From: Reticulitermes lucifugus
Taxonomy: Eukaryota > Arthropoda > Insecta > Blattodea > Rhinotermitidae
DNA length: 23,230 bases
Assembly (NCBI GenBank): GCA_026260175.1
Contig: JAKCWW010003938.1
Span: 12,142-35,371, forward strand
Direction: 5' to 3'
Within the stretch, counting starts at the first letter, position 1. Every line of letters begins with the position of its first letter. Position numbers and translations under genes: made by a program. Shown piece after piece: positions 1 through 8,398 of this stretch. The notes below the pieces were generated by a model, which saw only the letters and a program-made list of their open reading frames with translations, did no database searches and was not told where the DNA came from.

Positions 1-67
1 GCCTCAACCTCCTGGAACCCCAAGGGCCTGTCCAGGCCTGTAATGGGATTGCTTTACCTTTACTTTA
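1..67 (+). mobile_element. SINE 3' tail (TTTACC-tailed family, SINE-D type), cut by window edge
   Basis: The segment contains CCTCCTGGAACCC and ends GGGATTGCTTTACCTTTA before entering unrelated sequence. The same ending occurs at 15765-15824 (CCTCTTGGAACCC then GATAGCTTTACCTTACC) and, on the other strand, at 23171-23230. Several independent copies sharing one 3' end, with different sequence after it, is the mark of a retroposed family. The tRNA-like head would lie outside the window. The TTTACC/TTACC ending is presumably the tail recognised by a partner LINE; that is inference. Confidence 0.75.
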
Positions 68-1200
68 CATGTCTTGAAGTTTGTTAGTTGTTTATACACC
101 TTCACACTTGAGTTGTCCGTGTGTTTTAAGCACCGTACCGTGAAGACGTATTGGGGGGGGGGGTGGATGTATAGCGCCACACATTTTTAATCGCGACACT
201 AGATAGAAATTGTCAGTTTCACGACCCTGTCGCTTTACCCTCGCAAGCTGAATCCCAATATCTGTTGAACAGGGAAGTTAGGCGGGCCCCAGAGCCATCT
301 GTAATTTAAAGCGGGATTGTGAAACGTTACAGCGTATTTTCGATGTTGCTGGTTACTTTGTTTTGGTAGACTACAGCAACATGTTGGTGCTACTGTTACA
401 CGTCTTACAAATAGGCTGCTGGCGATAAATAACAACCAGCGTTATTAAAATCGTTGGCAATACGGCGTCTCATGTGTCATCGGTAAACATTTTGCTTGAG
501 AAGTTGTAACATTGGGACGTGACCTTCTTCACGTATTGAATATTCACGTTGGTTTCTCTCTCTGTCTCTTTTTCTTGTTCCACTCTTTGGAACGTCCACA
601 CTCTGTAGTCCATCTTCTTGCTCGCCGTAGGAGGGAACCTCTATACATCTTTCTAGAAGTCTTGCATCAAATGCCCACTTAGGGATCTGCGATTCTTTGC
701 ATGCATCTTCACACAGTCCTTTCGAGCTCTGCCTTGGACATTGCTCCTTCGACATTTCCTCTTTCGAAATGTTGCATGCTCTCTCCAGGGGGTGAGATGG
801 AAGACAGTGCCATCTATATAGCTAATGGCTTGATTTTAAAGTTTGCATGTCGCATAAAAGAATATTTCGTTTTGTGTACTAATGCAAAGTTAGATTTTTT
901 GTTATGTAAAGTACACGCGGTCGGTATGGCAGTAGGCCCAAGTTATGGAATACTGGAATAAATGCCCATTGAAATGTGAACTAAAAGTTCCTTATTTTAA
1001 TTCTAACCAAAATAATATATCTAACATTCGAGACTGTGAGGTTCTCACGACAGTGACTGTGAAGATTGCTGTCTTTTGGCATGTGGCGCCGTCTGTTGTG
1101 GCAGGAAGTTACCTTCAGAATTACATGGCGGTTTTTGTGGTCCGTGTCTAATGTGTAACTCGGGCATTTGAAATCTAACGCGTGACTAGTCTCAACATGA
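68..1200. other. Non-coding stretch, no gene recognised; contains an 11-G tract at 153-163
   Basis: Short ORFs occur on both strands (for example 235-435 and 477-755 minus, 701-961 plus) but none shows a domain, a convincing start context or a conserved motif, and they overlap one another. An uninterrupted run of 11 G lies at 153-163 and is followed by T and GG. No SINE head or inverted-repeat element could be seen here. Confidence 0.5.
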
Positions 1201-1204
1201 AGTC

Positions 1205-1455
1205 GGGATAGCGTGATCGGTACAGTGACTGAGCTACGAGCTGGACGATCCGGGGTTCGATTCCGGTCCATACCGGCTTTGGAGCCCACCAAGCTTCCTG
1301 TTCAATGGGAAAGGAGGGTAAAGCTGCTGGGGCATGAAGTTGACCACTCGCCTCCAGCTAATGTCGAGGATTAGAACAACTGAAGCTATAACGCGTACCG
1401 CTACTCTCGCAAAATGCCTTCATGGCGCGTACGTGGGCAGTTTTATCTGTCTTAA
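1205..1455 (+). mobile_element. tRNA-derived SINE (SINE-A), diverged copy
   Basis: A Pol III A-box-like stretch (TAGCGTGATCGG, 1209-1220) is followed 33 bp later by a perfect B box (GGTTCGATTCC, 1254-1264), as in a tRNA gene. The anticodon region cannot be folded into a good tRNA, so this is a SINE head. The body includes CCGGCTTTGGAG, TTCAATGGG, AAGTTGACCACT and ATGCCTTCATGGCG, all of which recur in the same order in the 13318-13597 copy; several recur on the minus strand at 2008-2301. The 3' end decays around 1455 without a clear TTTACC tail. No target duplication was found. Confidence 0.75.
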
Positions 1456-1533
1456 CATGGCCACTGCAAAGTACGGCTAAGCTTCGGCAATGCAACTTGG
1501 CGAAACCCCGAGTGCCGAACATTTCTGTATATT

Positions 1534-1630
1534 TTATTAGACTGACAGACCAAGAAACCTCTGAAAGGAGGCCCTATGCTCCGCAAGGAGCGACAGGAAG
1601 TAACTAACTAACTACTAACTTATTAGACTG
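1534..1630 (+). mobile_element. Severely 5'-truncated retroposon insertion with 11-bp TSD and TAAC-repeat tail
   Basis: The 11-mer TTATTAGACTG occurs at 1534-1544 and again at 1620-1630, flanking a 75-bp insert (1545-1619). The insert contains GGAGGCCCTATGCTCCGCAA and ends GGAAGTAACTAACTAACTACTAAC, a short tandem tail of TAAC units. A short insert with a simple tandem tail between direct repeats of this length is the expected product of target-primed reverse transcription that stopped early. The parent is probably a LINE or SINE with a TAAC tail. It is not related to SINE-A or SINE-B copies elsewhere in the window. Confidence 0.7.
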
Positions 1631-1654
1631 TATGTAACATGCATGATGTGGACT

Positions 1655-1765
1655 GCTTGACCCTCGAAGATGAGACTGATAGGTTGTCCCGAAACGTCGG
1701 TAAGAAACTACCAATCTACGCTGCGTTAAGTTCCAGAAGATGCCATCTTATATGTACCCTATTTT
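1655..1765 (+). pseudogene. Retroelement-associated fragment with 'PETSVRNY' reading frame
   Basis: From 1664 a 21-codon frame encodes a peptide containing LIGCPETSVRNYQSTLR and then stops at 1727-1729; the frame continues as VPEDAILYVPY after the stop. I recall closely similar peptides as recurring repeat-derived segments in insect (cockroach-like) assemblies. The DNA motif GAAGATGAGACTGAT...CCCGAAACGTCGG resembles the hinge found near the ends of Penelope-like elements. Assignment rests on memory of the motif, not on alignment. No larger ORF surrounds it, so it is at best a decayed piece. Confidence 0.35.
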
Positions 1766-2007
1766 GTTGCTGTAGTGCCACTGATGGCTGACGCAGTTTC
1801 TTCGCCCGTCTCTGCACGTGGATCATAGCACGTCCAAAGTAAATATCAATTGCAGTTCAGTAGGATCGCTTGTTACGTATGTACGTATTACACGCATAAC
1901 CGGACGCACATCAAGCAGCGAATGGGAATGAAACCGCCGAATCATGTGTTCCAGCTGTCTGGAAGTCCTGGCTCTTGAGACGGCATAGCCATTGTAATAC
2001 GATATTG

Positions 2008-2301
2008 CGGTAAGTTTTTCCTGTGCTTAGTTAAGCACTGCGCTATGAAGGCATATGTGTGAGTTAGGTGCAGCTTCACACATTCATAACCTTGGCAGTA
2101 GATGGGGGTGAGTGGTCAGCTTTATGCCCTGGCTGCTTTACCCCAGATATGAAGTGGATTGGGTGCTGGTATACCGCAGAGCCGATCTTTAAGCTTGGAG
2201 TGTAGAGAAATCTCTTTTCCGTACTACGGAATCGAACCCCGATTCCTCGGATGTCCAGCCCGTAGCCTTGTTGCTATACCGACGGAGCTATCTCGGCTCC
2301 A
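2008..2301 (-). mobile_element. tRNA-derived SINE (SINE-A), minus-strand copy
   Basis: Read on the minus strand, the A box TAGCTCCGTCGG (2279-2290) matches the Pol III consensus at 11 of 12 positions, and the B box GGTTCGATTCC lies at 2228-2238. The order AAGAGATTT, GGTAAAGC, GACCACTCACCCCC and GCCTTCATAGCG follows, as in the plus-strand copies at 1205 and 13318. The 3' end on the minus strand is near 2008 (AGGAAAAACTTACC), a worn version of the GCTTTACC ending. It is inverted relative to the 1205 copy, about 0.6 kb away. Confidence 0.75.
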
Positions 2302-2870
2302 TTATAATGAGAAGATAGTGTCTGCATTGCTTCTAAACGCATCGCAATTTTTACTTTAAAGAGGAGTAATGAAGTGACGACGTAATTGTATTCATTCCAA
2401 TCCCCCCCGTGCTAAGCGCATTTCCTTGTTTCTTGAAGTTCTGTACGAAGAATGGTGTGAAATAACAATTCGTTGCATTTTTAATGGCCCGTAGTTGGCA
2501 GGATGTTGTCCATACTTGTTTAAACAGGGCATTACCCCCTTTTCAGCACACAGAACTCTAGCCTCTGGCACCGTGTTGCCAAAATGCTGACTGACTACCT
2601 TGTTGAGAGGAGATTATTTATGAGACAGCTTAGTTATTGCTGGTTGCAGTTTCTATGGCCTTGAGTAAACCGGCGACCATTTTGTTAATACTGCTATAAA
2701 CACTCGGTTCTTTGTGATATTAAATGGGCCTAGTATTGCCCTTTGAGTTTGCAGTACCGGAGACCTATCGAATTCCTGTTGAACACGGAGACATGAGTGC
2801 GCCTGTTAGCTTTGTCATATATGTCGGTCCTTCCGTATGTAAAACTCGACCGCCGGTGAACTAGTGTAAT
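2302..2870. other. Non-coding stretch without recognised features
   Basis: No ORF of interest, no Pol III boxes and no inverted-repeat ends were seen here. A C7 run occurs at about 2402-2408. The segment is bounded by a SINE-A copy and an inverted-repeat element, so it reads as ordinary spacer. Confidence 0.4.
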
Positions 2871-3145
2871 TAAACTAAAAATAAAGGACTATACCGTCGA
2901 TCACAACTCTACGTATATGGTTATTTAATATATATTACGCTACATGTTTCGGCCTTTATGGCCATAATCATGTATAATTGCAATAGTAATTGAAAATTAT
3001 TGTTGTTATTTTTCCTTCCTCAAATATTCTGTGATTTGGTATTCCAGATGATGGCCATGAGTGCCGAAACATGTAGTATATAATATATTAAATTACCGTA
3101 TAAACAGATTTGTGATCGACGGTATATTCATTTATTTTTAGTTTA
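2871..3145. mobile_element. Inverted-repeat element (~275 bp) with ~100-bp arms carrying Penelope/hammerhead-like motifs
   Basis: The left arm (2871 to about 2970) and the reverse complement of the right arm (about 3046-3145) align end to end: both begin TAAACTAAAAATAAA, share TATACCGTCGATCACAA, an AT-rich block, CTACATGTTTCGGC and ATGGCCAT. By eye identity is roughly 80 percent. The centre (about 2975-3040) is AT-rich and unpaired. No ORF is present. It may be a MITE with long terminal repeats or two terminal repeats of a Penelope-like element fused tail to tail. No target duplication was clear at the ends. Confidence 0.7.
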
Positions 3146-3183
3146 TATGCTTCACTACGGGATGTACAAACCGAAATGTGTTG

Positions 3184-3665
3184 TACAGTAGGCCCTCGAT
3201 TTAACGGACTAATTGGGGGAAGGGGTGTCCGCTATTGCCGAAAGTCCGTTACAGCGAATGTATTTTAAAAACATATATTAATAACGAACTTACAATGTAC
3301 AGGATGTATTAAAATGTTATTATAATGTATAAGTATGAATAAAATATTATTACAATGTACATTCAGTAATTTATACAAGCCACTAAAACATCTGTTAAAA
3401 ATATAAAAATAAATTTACGACAGGAACCAAACTTCATTTTAATTAAACACGTCAAAAACTATACAATGTAGCTAATGGAGTGTTTCCGCCACTTTTTTAT
3501 TTTATTTTATTTTTCTTAATGCTGACTCATTGACCCAACCTTTTAGCGTGCTCTATTTGCGAATAAAGAAAAAAAGGTTCTAAATTTTTCCTTTAGGGCA
3601 AATTTTTTGTCCGTTAAATCCGAAGTCCGTTAAATCGGGGTCCGTTAAATCGAGGGCCTACTGTA
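3184..3665. mobile_element. Pogo/Tigger-type MITE with 24-bp perfect TIRs and TA target duplication
   Basis: The element occupies 3186-3663 and starts CAGTAGGCCCTCGA; its last 24 bases are the exact reverse complement of its first 24. It is flanked by TA on each side (3184-3185, 3664-3665), the target duplication of the Tc1/mariner/pogo superfamily, and the CAGT-type end followed by a pyrimidine-rich CCTCGA resembles Tigger/pogo termini. At 478 bp with no usable ORF it is non-autonomous. Its interior is AT-rich. The right end carries three subterminal copies of GTCCGTTAAATC at 3609, 3625 and 3640, possibly transposase-binding repeats. Perfect TIRs suggest relative youth. Confidence 0.9.
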
Positions 3666-5117
3666 ATTAAATTGGATATTTTGTATTTTTACTAGAATGG
3701 TAGCCACGTTCCAAAGAATAACTTGAGACGTTACTCACAGGTGTACATACGTTTGTGGGCGCATCCTAGCGTAACTCATGAGAAGTCTTTGGAAGGACAC
3801 TTGAAGAGGACAATAAAAAAGGTTTACAGCTAATATTGTTTTCCACTTCTGTCTCTTACAGTTTTCGGGATAATAAGACAAAATTACTTTCTGAAGACTG
3901 TGAGTCGTCGTCCTTCATAACAACGGAAAATGGAGAGTAATCCGACGGCTCTTCTCAGTGTTGAATTTAGAATGTTTGCAGGTTGACGATAAATGTCACG
4001 ATTTGATTGTTAAGTATGTGTCGTGCTTCCTATTTCATTTACTTAGAAACATTTCAGCGACAGGTGAAAGAGAAAATTTTCGACATAAGAAATTGTAGGA
4101 AGACATTCCAAGCCTGTTCCTGCATGGGAAATGGCAATAATGCCATCCGAATGACAACGAGAGGAATGTTTTGCTTGAATGCGTTTGTATCTTTGTTCCA
4201 TATATTCCCACTGCTTAATACAAGACGAAACACTTGAATGGAAAACTACATCTGCAGTAGGCCTGTGGATATATATATATATATACATCACAAGTGCATC
4301 ATGACACACACATATAGCCCTGCTATATGTAATGTTATTCGCGTCGTGAATTTGATTAACCAAGCCCTGCGCTTCCATGTTCTCGCCATAAGTAAGTCTT
4401 TGTACTTGACTTTTCATGCACGAAGGATATACACAATAACGAGTTCGGATCTGTAGCACTATTTGTCATGTTTTCTCACGCCTGTAGTGGCTGCTTGCAT
4501 ACTTACCTTTGCACCCCTATTTTGCCTTCTTCCCTGCTGTTCTGCTTGTGATTCTCATGTTAAACTGTTGGACTGAGATGGGCATTTGATACCGCTTTAT
4601 ATAATGTATCGTGCGTTTTGAAAAGAAAAATGATTGTGTACGTCAAAGAGTATTATGGAAAGAATTTGCGACGCCTTTATAATCGCTTTATGTATGTACG
4701 GTTCATGAGTTTTGCTAGTGTGGATTCGGATTGTGTTAAATTTCTTTGACGTGGGACTACCGATACTCACAAAATTCCACACCGTTGCCCTGTTTGCGCG
4801 TGTTGACATACAAAAGGACGACAAAATGTGAAACAGTTCTGCCGCTTTTGCCCTTACTTGTCTCCGGGTTTCAAATCGTGACTTAATTTTTCGTGCCGTC
4901 TGACGATAGCTTACGAGTTACATGGACAAGGATGGGCGCGAATAAATTTTTCTCCCTAATTTTCGAAAGTTTATTCTGTTTCCGCGTATCGTTATTACTT
5001 TGCGAGAAGTACAATGGCGTTCAATTTTTTTTAAAGTTATGTTGATATTGTAGTAAGACAGTAGGTTTTTGTTCACCAAGTGTATGGGCCACGAATCCAC
5101 ATCTGTGTAACAGATAG
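3666..5117. other. Long non-coding stretch; AT microsatellite inside, no gene recognised
   Basis: Several ORFs of 70-140 codons lie here on both strands. The longest (4043-4459 minus) includes a run of Tyr-Ile produced by the AT repeat at 4269-4285 and has no domain. No splice-bounded exon, Pol III promoter or terminal inverted repeat could be supported. Confidence 0.45.
4269..4285. repeat. (AT)n microsatellite
   Basis: An uninterrupted alternating AT run of 17 bases. It generates artefactual Tyr-Ile runs in the overlapping short open frames. Confidence 0.9.
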
Positions 5118-5313
5118 GAGAGGTTTTGGTGGGGGAAAACTGAGGGAAAGAGACGACGTTGGACACCTAGACGTAGATGGGAGGTTAATATTAAACTGAA
5201 TCTTCAAGGAGTGGGATTGGGGGGGGGGAGGCATGGACTGGATTGGTCTGGCTCAGGATAGGGACAGATGGCGGGCCCTTGTGATTGCGGTAATGAACCT
5301 TCAGGCTCCATAA
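5118..5313 (+). pseudogene. Non-LTR retrotransposon ORF2 C-terminal tail, frameshifted
   Basis: Upstream of the G tract, one frame (codon start 5118) encodes a basic stretch ending [19 protein letters not shown]. Downstream, the frame beginning at 5233 encodes [20 protein letters not shown] followed by MNLQAP and a stop at 5311-5313. Together they match the familiar C-terminal end of an insect non-LTR reverse transcriptase ORF (PRRRW...[12 protein letters not shown]...MNLR.P), recalled from memory. The two halves are in different frames, and the break falls at a 10-G run (5219-5228). A stop at 5115-5117 cuts the frame upstream. Only the last ~65 codons survive; the RT and endonuclease domains are absent, so the copy is dead and probably 5'-truncated. 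Confidence 0.75.
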
Positions 5314-5410
5314 AATGCGGGAATTTCTTGACTAGCCGAGGACCTATCATCTTCTCAAGAAGCACTCTGGTCCATGGAGTTAGTGTTACTGAAGATTAAC
5401 GTCTTCTGTT
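5314..5410 (+). mobile_element. Probable continuation of the LINE past its ORF stop
   Basis: The sequence after the stop translates partly as NAG, then [18 protein letters not shown] across a second frame change. I recall this order following the ORF2 stop in related insect elements (NAGNF...FSRRTLLHGVS). The element end and any tail or target duplication could not be located. Confidence 0.4.
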
Positions 5411-7080
5411 ATGTTACGTGATGTCACTAGAACACTCAGGTCCTGTCTCAATGACGGAGTCACTAACCTAGTGGGGCACATGAAGAACACTGATATTGAC
5501 AGATTCTTGTACTTGGCCGCACAGACCATTCAATTAAAACAGGGATACTAGTATGATACGAGCAGCTTCGACGGCTGCCGATGTTCGATGGCGAAGGGAA
5601 GTATTGTGCTGGACTGGTCACAAGAAGCTGAGATGTCTCAGACTTAGGGACAAAAAGTAATGTAGTTAAAGGGATTTTGAGAATAGAAAGTGCGGGAAAC
5701 GTGACGAAACAACTGAAGAACGCAGATCAAGCGTTAGCTGTGAAATCGTAAGCAGGCCTGCACGCAGTTCTCTGAAGTACGGTAGGAGATCCTAAGAACT
5801 GCGAGAGCAGCAGTTTAATTTGGTTCCACAATGCCGAGCCAGTGTTAAAGAACTTAAAAGTAAACTTAGAAGTAAACCACAAAGAACCTCACTGCGAGAA
5901 GATTCGAATCAGAATACTACAAGTACAGAACTCTGCCATTAAACCAACATGCTGGGTTCCAGAAACTCTGGCGACTGGCACTTCATAACTGCCTCGCTCT
6001 AAACTGCTGGATATACTGCAGAGGAATGCTGCGACCCTCGGTGCTATACGGACCATTGTGTAGCTACTGAAGTGTTCATGTGATACCGAAGTCGCGCCAT
6101 CGCACCAGTCATGTCCGACGGTTCGTGATGTTCCAGTGACCATAGCTGCAGCACGCTCTGGCCAACCTCTGTATTTTATTTTTATGTACTTTTCTGCCGC
6201 CACAAATTCCATAATGGTCACACTTTACAGCGGTTCAACGAGCGAACAAAAACCGCTTCGAATATTACGCTCGCGTGATCTGACGAAATAGTTACTCTCG
6301 GCGTAGGGAGTATGCTTTTTGCCTAAACCGCGGCTTCCGAGTGCCAAGGCCCATAGGAAATGCGCGCTAGCGAGATTTATACTTCAGGTAGGAATACGTA
6401 CCTAAGATCACACAACGCACAGCTCATTCCAACCACCACTCCATCTTAGTCGCATATAATTACTTTACTTTTATTTATTACATGAATTGACAGTGAACAC
6501 GTATCTAGACCTACAAAGTCCCGAGCAGTAAAGCTATCGTGGTAATAAAATAAAACCTTATAATTACCGTCTTTTGAGACATGACGCCTTGTAGTGTGGT
6601 AGCCATAAACCAACTTTTTTGGAAGAATACACTGAATCCATCTCCAGAGCCCGGTAAATAGCTACCAGACTACACGAAGTCAAACTCCAGAAGACAATGA
6701 TCTCGATATTTATCTTCATGATATCATCTGTAAAGCGGTTATAAAAATACGCCAACAGAAATCTACCTTAGATGAATACTTTTACTTTCCCAGTTCTGCT
6801 TTACAGCTTTTAAAAATTACATTCACGGAGTTAAGGGGAGACACATTCCGCAAATACTTGCTGCAGTTCACTTCATAACATTTATTATTCCCGTCGCCTA
6901 TTATAACACACAAATTAAAACACAAAAACTTATAATTTACTTGTTGTTCACATGAGCATGGAGTTTGGTTTCTTATTGTGTGGGACATACGGCTGCAAGC
7001 TGCTTACTCCGTGATGCAGTGAACAAATTTTGTTACTGTATTCTTTACTTTCAGATTGTCTTACGGATTCACGATGCACG
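5411..7080. other. Non-coding stretch, no gene or element recognised
   Basis: ORFs at 5889-6221, 6564-6755 and 6782-6988 on the minus strand are short and show no domain, signal peptide or repeat. The sequence is of mixed composition, AT-rich from about 6430. No Pol III boxes or long inverted repeats were seen. Confidence 0.4.
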
Positions 7081-7102
7081 CGTAAATGTAATTTCATTTA
7101 CG
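7081..7102. repeat. Perfect 8-bp inverted repeat with 6-nt loop
   Basis: CGTAAATG (7081-7088) and CATTTACG (7095-7102) form a perfect stem. It sits at the left edge of the ~140-bp tandem array, whose unit begins with ATTTACG. Confidence 0.6.
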
Positions 7103-7645
7103 CCCCTGAGGAAAGTGTAGCCTCCCGATATTTCACGAAACCCGTAACATCTGAACGCCATTACGTGCAGATCTCTTACACCGAATTTCACCAATATCGG
7201 ACCGTCAGTGTGCAAATTACAGATCGAAATTAATTTACGCCCGTAAGTAAAATATGGCGGTTAACTGCGCCGATTTTCACAAAATTCAGTCACTCATTAA
7301 GTTTCTGTGGATATCTCCTGAACTGAATTTTGTCCACATAGAAAGAAACACGTATAAGATATACGCCAAAATTCATTTGCAGCCGCAAGTAAAGTACGGT
7401 TTTTACTACACCGATCTTCACAAAACTCATAATTGCTCAACGGCATTAGATGGAAATCTCCTACACCGGATTTCACACATATCGGCCAAGGCATATCGAA
7501 AGTGTTCATGGAAATTTAGTTGCGCCCTTGAGTAAAGTATGACTGCTACTGAGCCGATTAACACGATACTCACGCTTGCTCGAGAACTTTATGCAAATAG
7601 CTCCTATACGGAATTTCATGAAGATCCTGACACACGGTTTACTCG
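7096..7645. repeat. Diverged tandem array, about four units of ~140 bp
   Basis: Units begin near 7096, 7233, 7375 and about 7514 (spacings about 137, 142 and 139). Each opens with an ATTTACGCCCGTAAGTAAA-like segment (ATTTGCAGCCGCAAGTAAAG; TGCGCCCTTGAGTAAAG). It then carries CCGATTTTCACAAAA-like and CTCCTACACCGGATTTCAC-like segments in the same order. The two internal segments resemble each other, hinting at an older half-unit. Units are strongly diverged, so the array is old. ORFs across it (7030-7233, 7254-7535) are by-products. Confidence 0.65.
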
Positions 7646-7929
7646 CTGATACTAGGTCACAGTCAGAGACAGGGGCAGACGCATGGACATGGTATCCACG
7701 TAAGGCTTTCTTTTCTTACTTCGTAAAGAACGTCTAAAACAGATTACAGGTGCAATGCACCTGAAGGAGGCTGGGACATAATGTGAGGCGTCATAATTTG
7801 CACTGCTTCTATGTCTTGCATCTGAGATACTTAATACAACAGAAACAATGCATCCATCCACCCCAGATTAGTTCTGTCAACAACGCAGACACTTGCACGT
7901 TATTCAACGTTACATTTCAGTTTACCTAA
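7646..7929. other. Spacer between tandem array and LINE stub; contains a palindrome at 7747-7763
   Basis: CAGGTGCA-A-TGCACCTG (7747-7763) is a perfect 8-bp palindrome with one central base. It holds two opposed CAGGTG E-box sequences. In-frame coding for the following LINE stub is not visible upstream of the stop at 7927-7929, although the same retroelement may extend further in a shifted frame. Confidence 0.4.
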
Positions 7930-8190
7930 CATAAATTACAAGCTATCCAAAATAAATGTCTGAGAGTTATTACTCAATCGCCTAGATGCACTCCCATCGC
8001 TCACGTTCACTATGTAACTGGCATTGACTATCTTCAGCCTTATATCCTATCTTTAGCTAATCGATTTTACTCATACTGCCCTGAACATTATAACCCTCTC
8101 ATTCGTTCCATTGGCAACTACACNCTACAGGACTTACTCAAGCTGTACAAAAAATATAAACATAAAAGGCCAAAACACATACTACTCTAA
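7930..8190 (+). pseudogene. LINE (Jockey/CR1-like) ORF2 C-terminal stub, 85 codons open
   Basis: From codon 7933 an uninterrupted frame of 85 codons ends at TAA 8188-8190. It begins KLQAIQNKCLRVITQSPRCT, and later segments include GIDYLQPYILSLANRFYSYC, NPLIRSIGNYTL and YKKYKHKRPKHILL. The LQAIQNKCLRVI start is a hallmark of the region after the reverse transcriptase domain in Jockey/CR1-type non-LTR elements. The hydrophobic-aromatic middle and basic end fit the ORF2 C terminus. A stop (7927-7929) cuts the frame upstream, and no RT catalytic motif remains. The ambiguous base N at 8124 is the third position of an ACN codon, so threonine is certain either way. The clean frame suggests a fairly recent copy. 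Clade assignment is from memory. Confidence 0.8.
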
Positions 8191-8398
8191 ATAGAGCGGT
8201 ATGTCTGGCAGTGTTTTTTTCGGTTACTCCGTTTTTTCACTACAGTTACAATTATATGTGTCTATTACATGACGGTCAGGACCGTGCCCTGTTTCCAATT
8301 GTTCCAGGATGTTGGTTAAAGGCACAACGATTCAATAATGATGTATATCTCCATTGCTGTACTTGCTGTTGTAGTTAATAAAGTTTTATTATTAAAAC
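8191..8398 (+). mobile_element. Probable 3' UTR of the LINE stub
   Basis: The sequence after the ORF2 stop runs to GTTAATAAAGTTTTATTATTAAAA (ends about 8396), with an AATAAA polyadenylation-like signal at about 8379. No clear target duplication was found, so the boundary is approximate. Confidence 0.45.

Noticed and set aside
4043..4459. 138-codon minus-strand ORF as a gene
   Set aside because: It includes a Tyr-Ile run encoded by the AT microsatellite, and the rest has no domain.
5889..6221. 110-codon minus-strand ORF as a gene
   Set aside because: No domain or conserved motif could be seen; length is within chance expectation.
7747..7763. Palindrome as an E-box regulatory site
   Set aside because: Two opposed CAGGTG sites fit an E-box dimer, but a single 17-bp palindrome in spacer DNA is weak evidence without a nearby gene.
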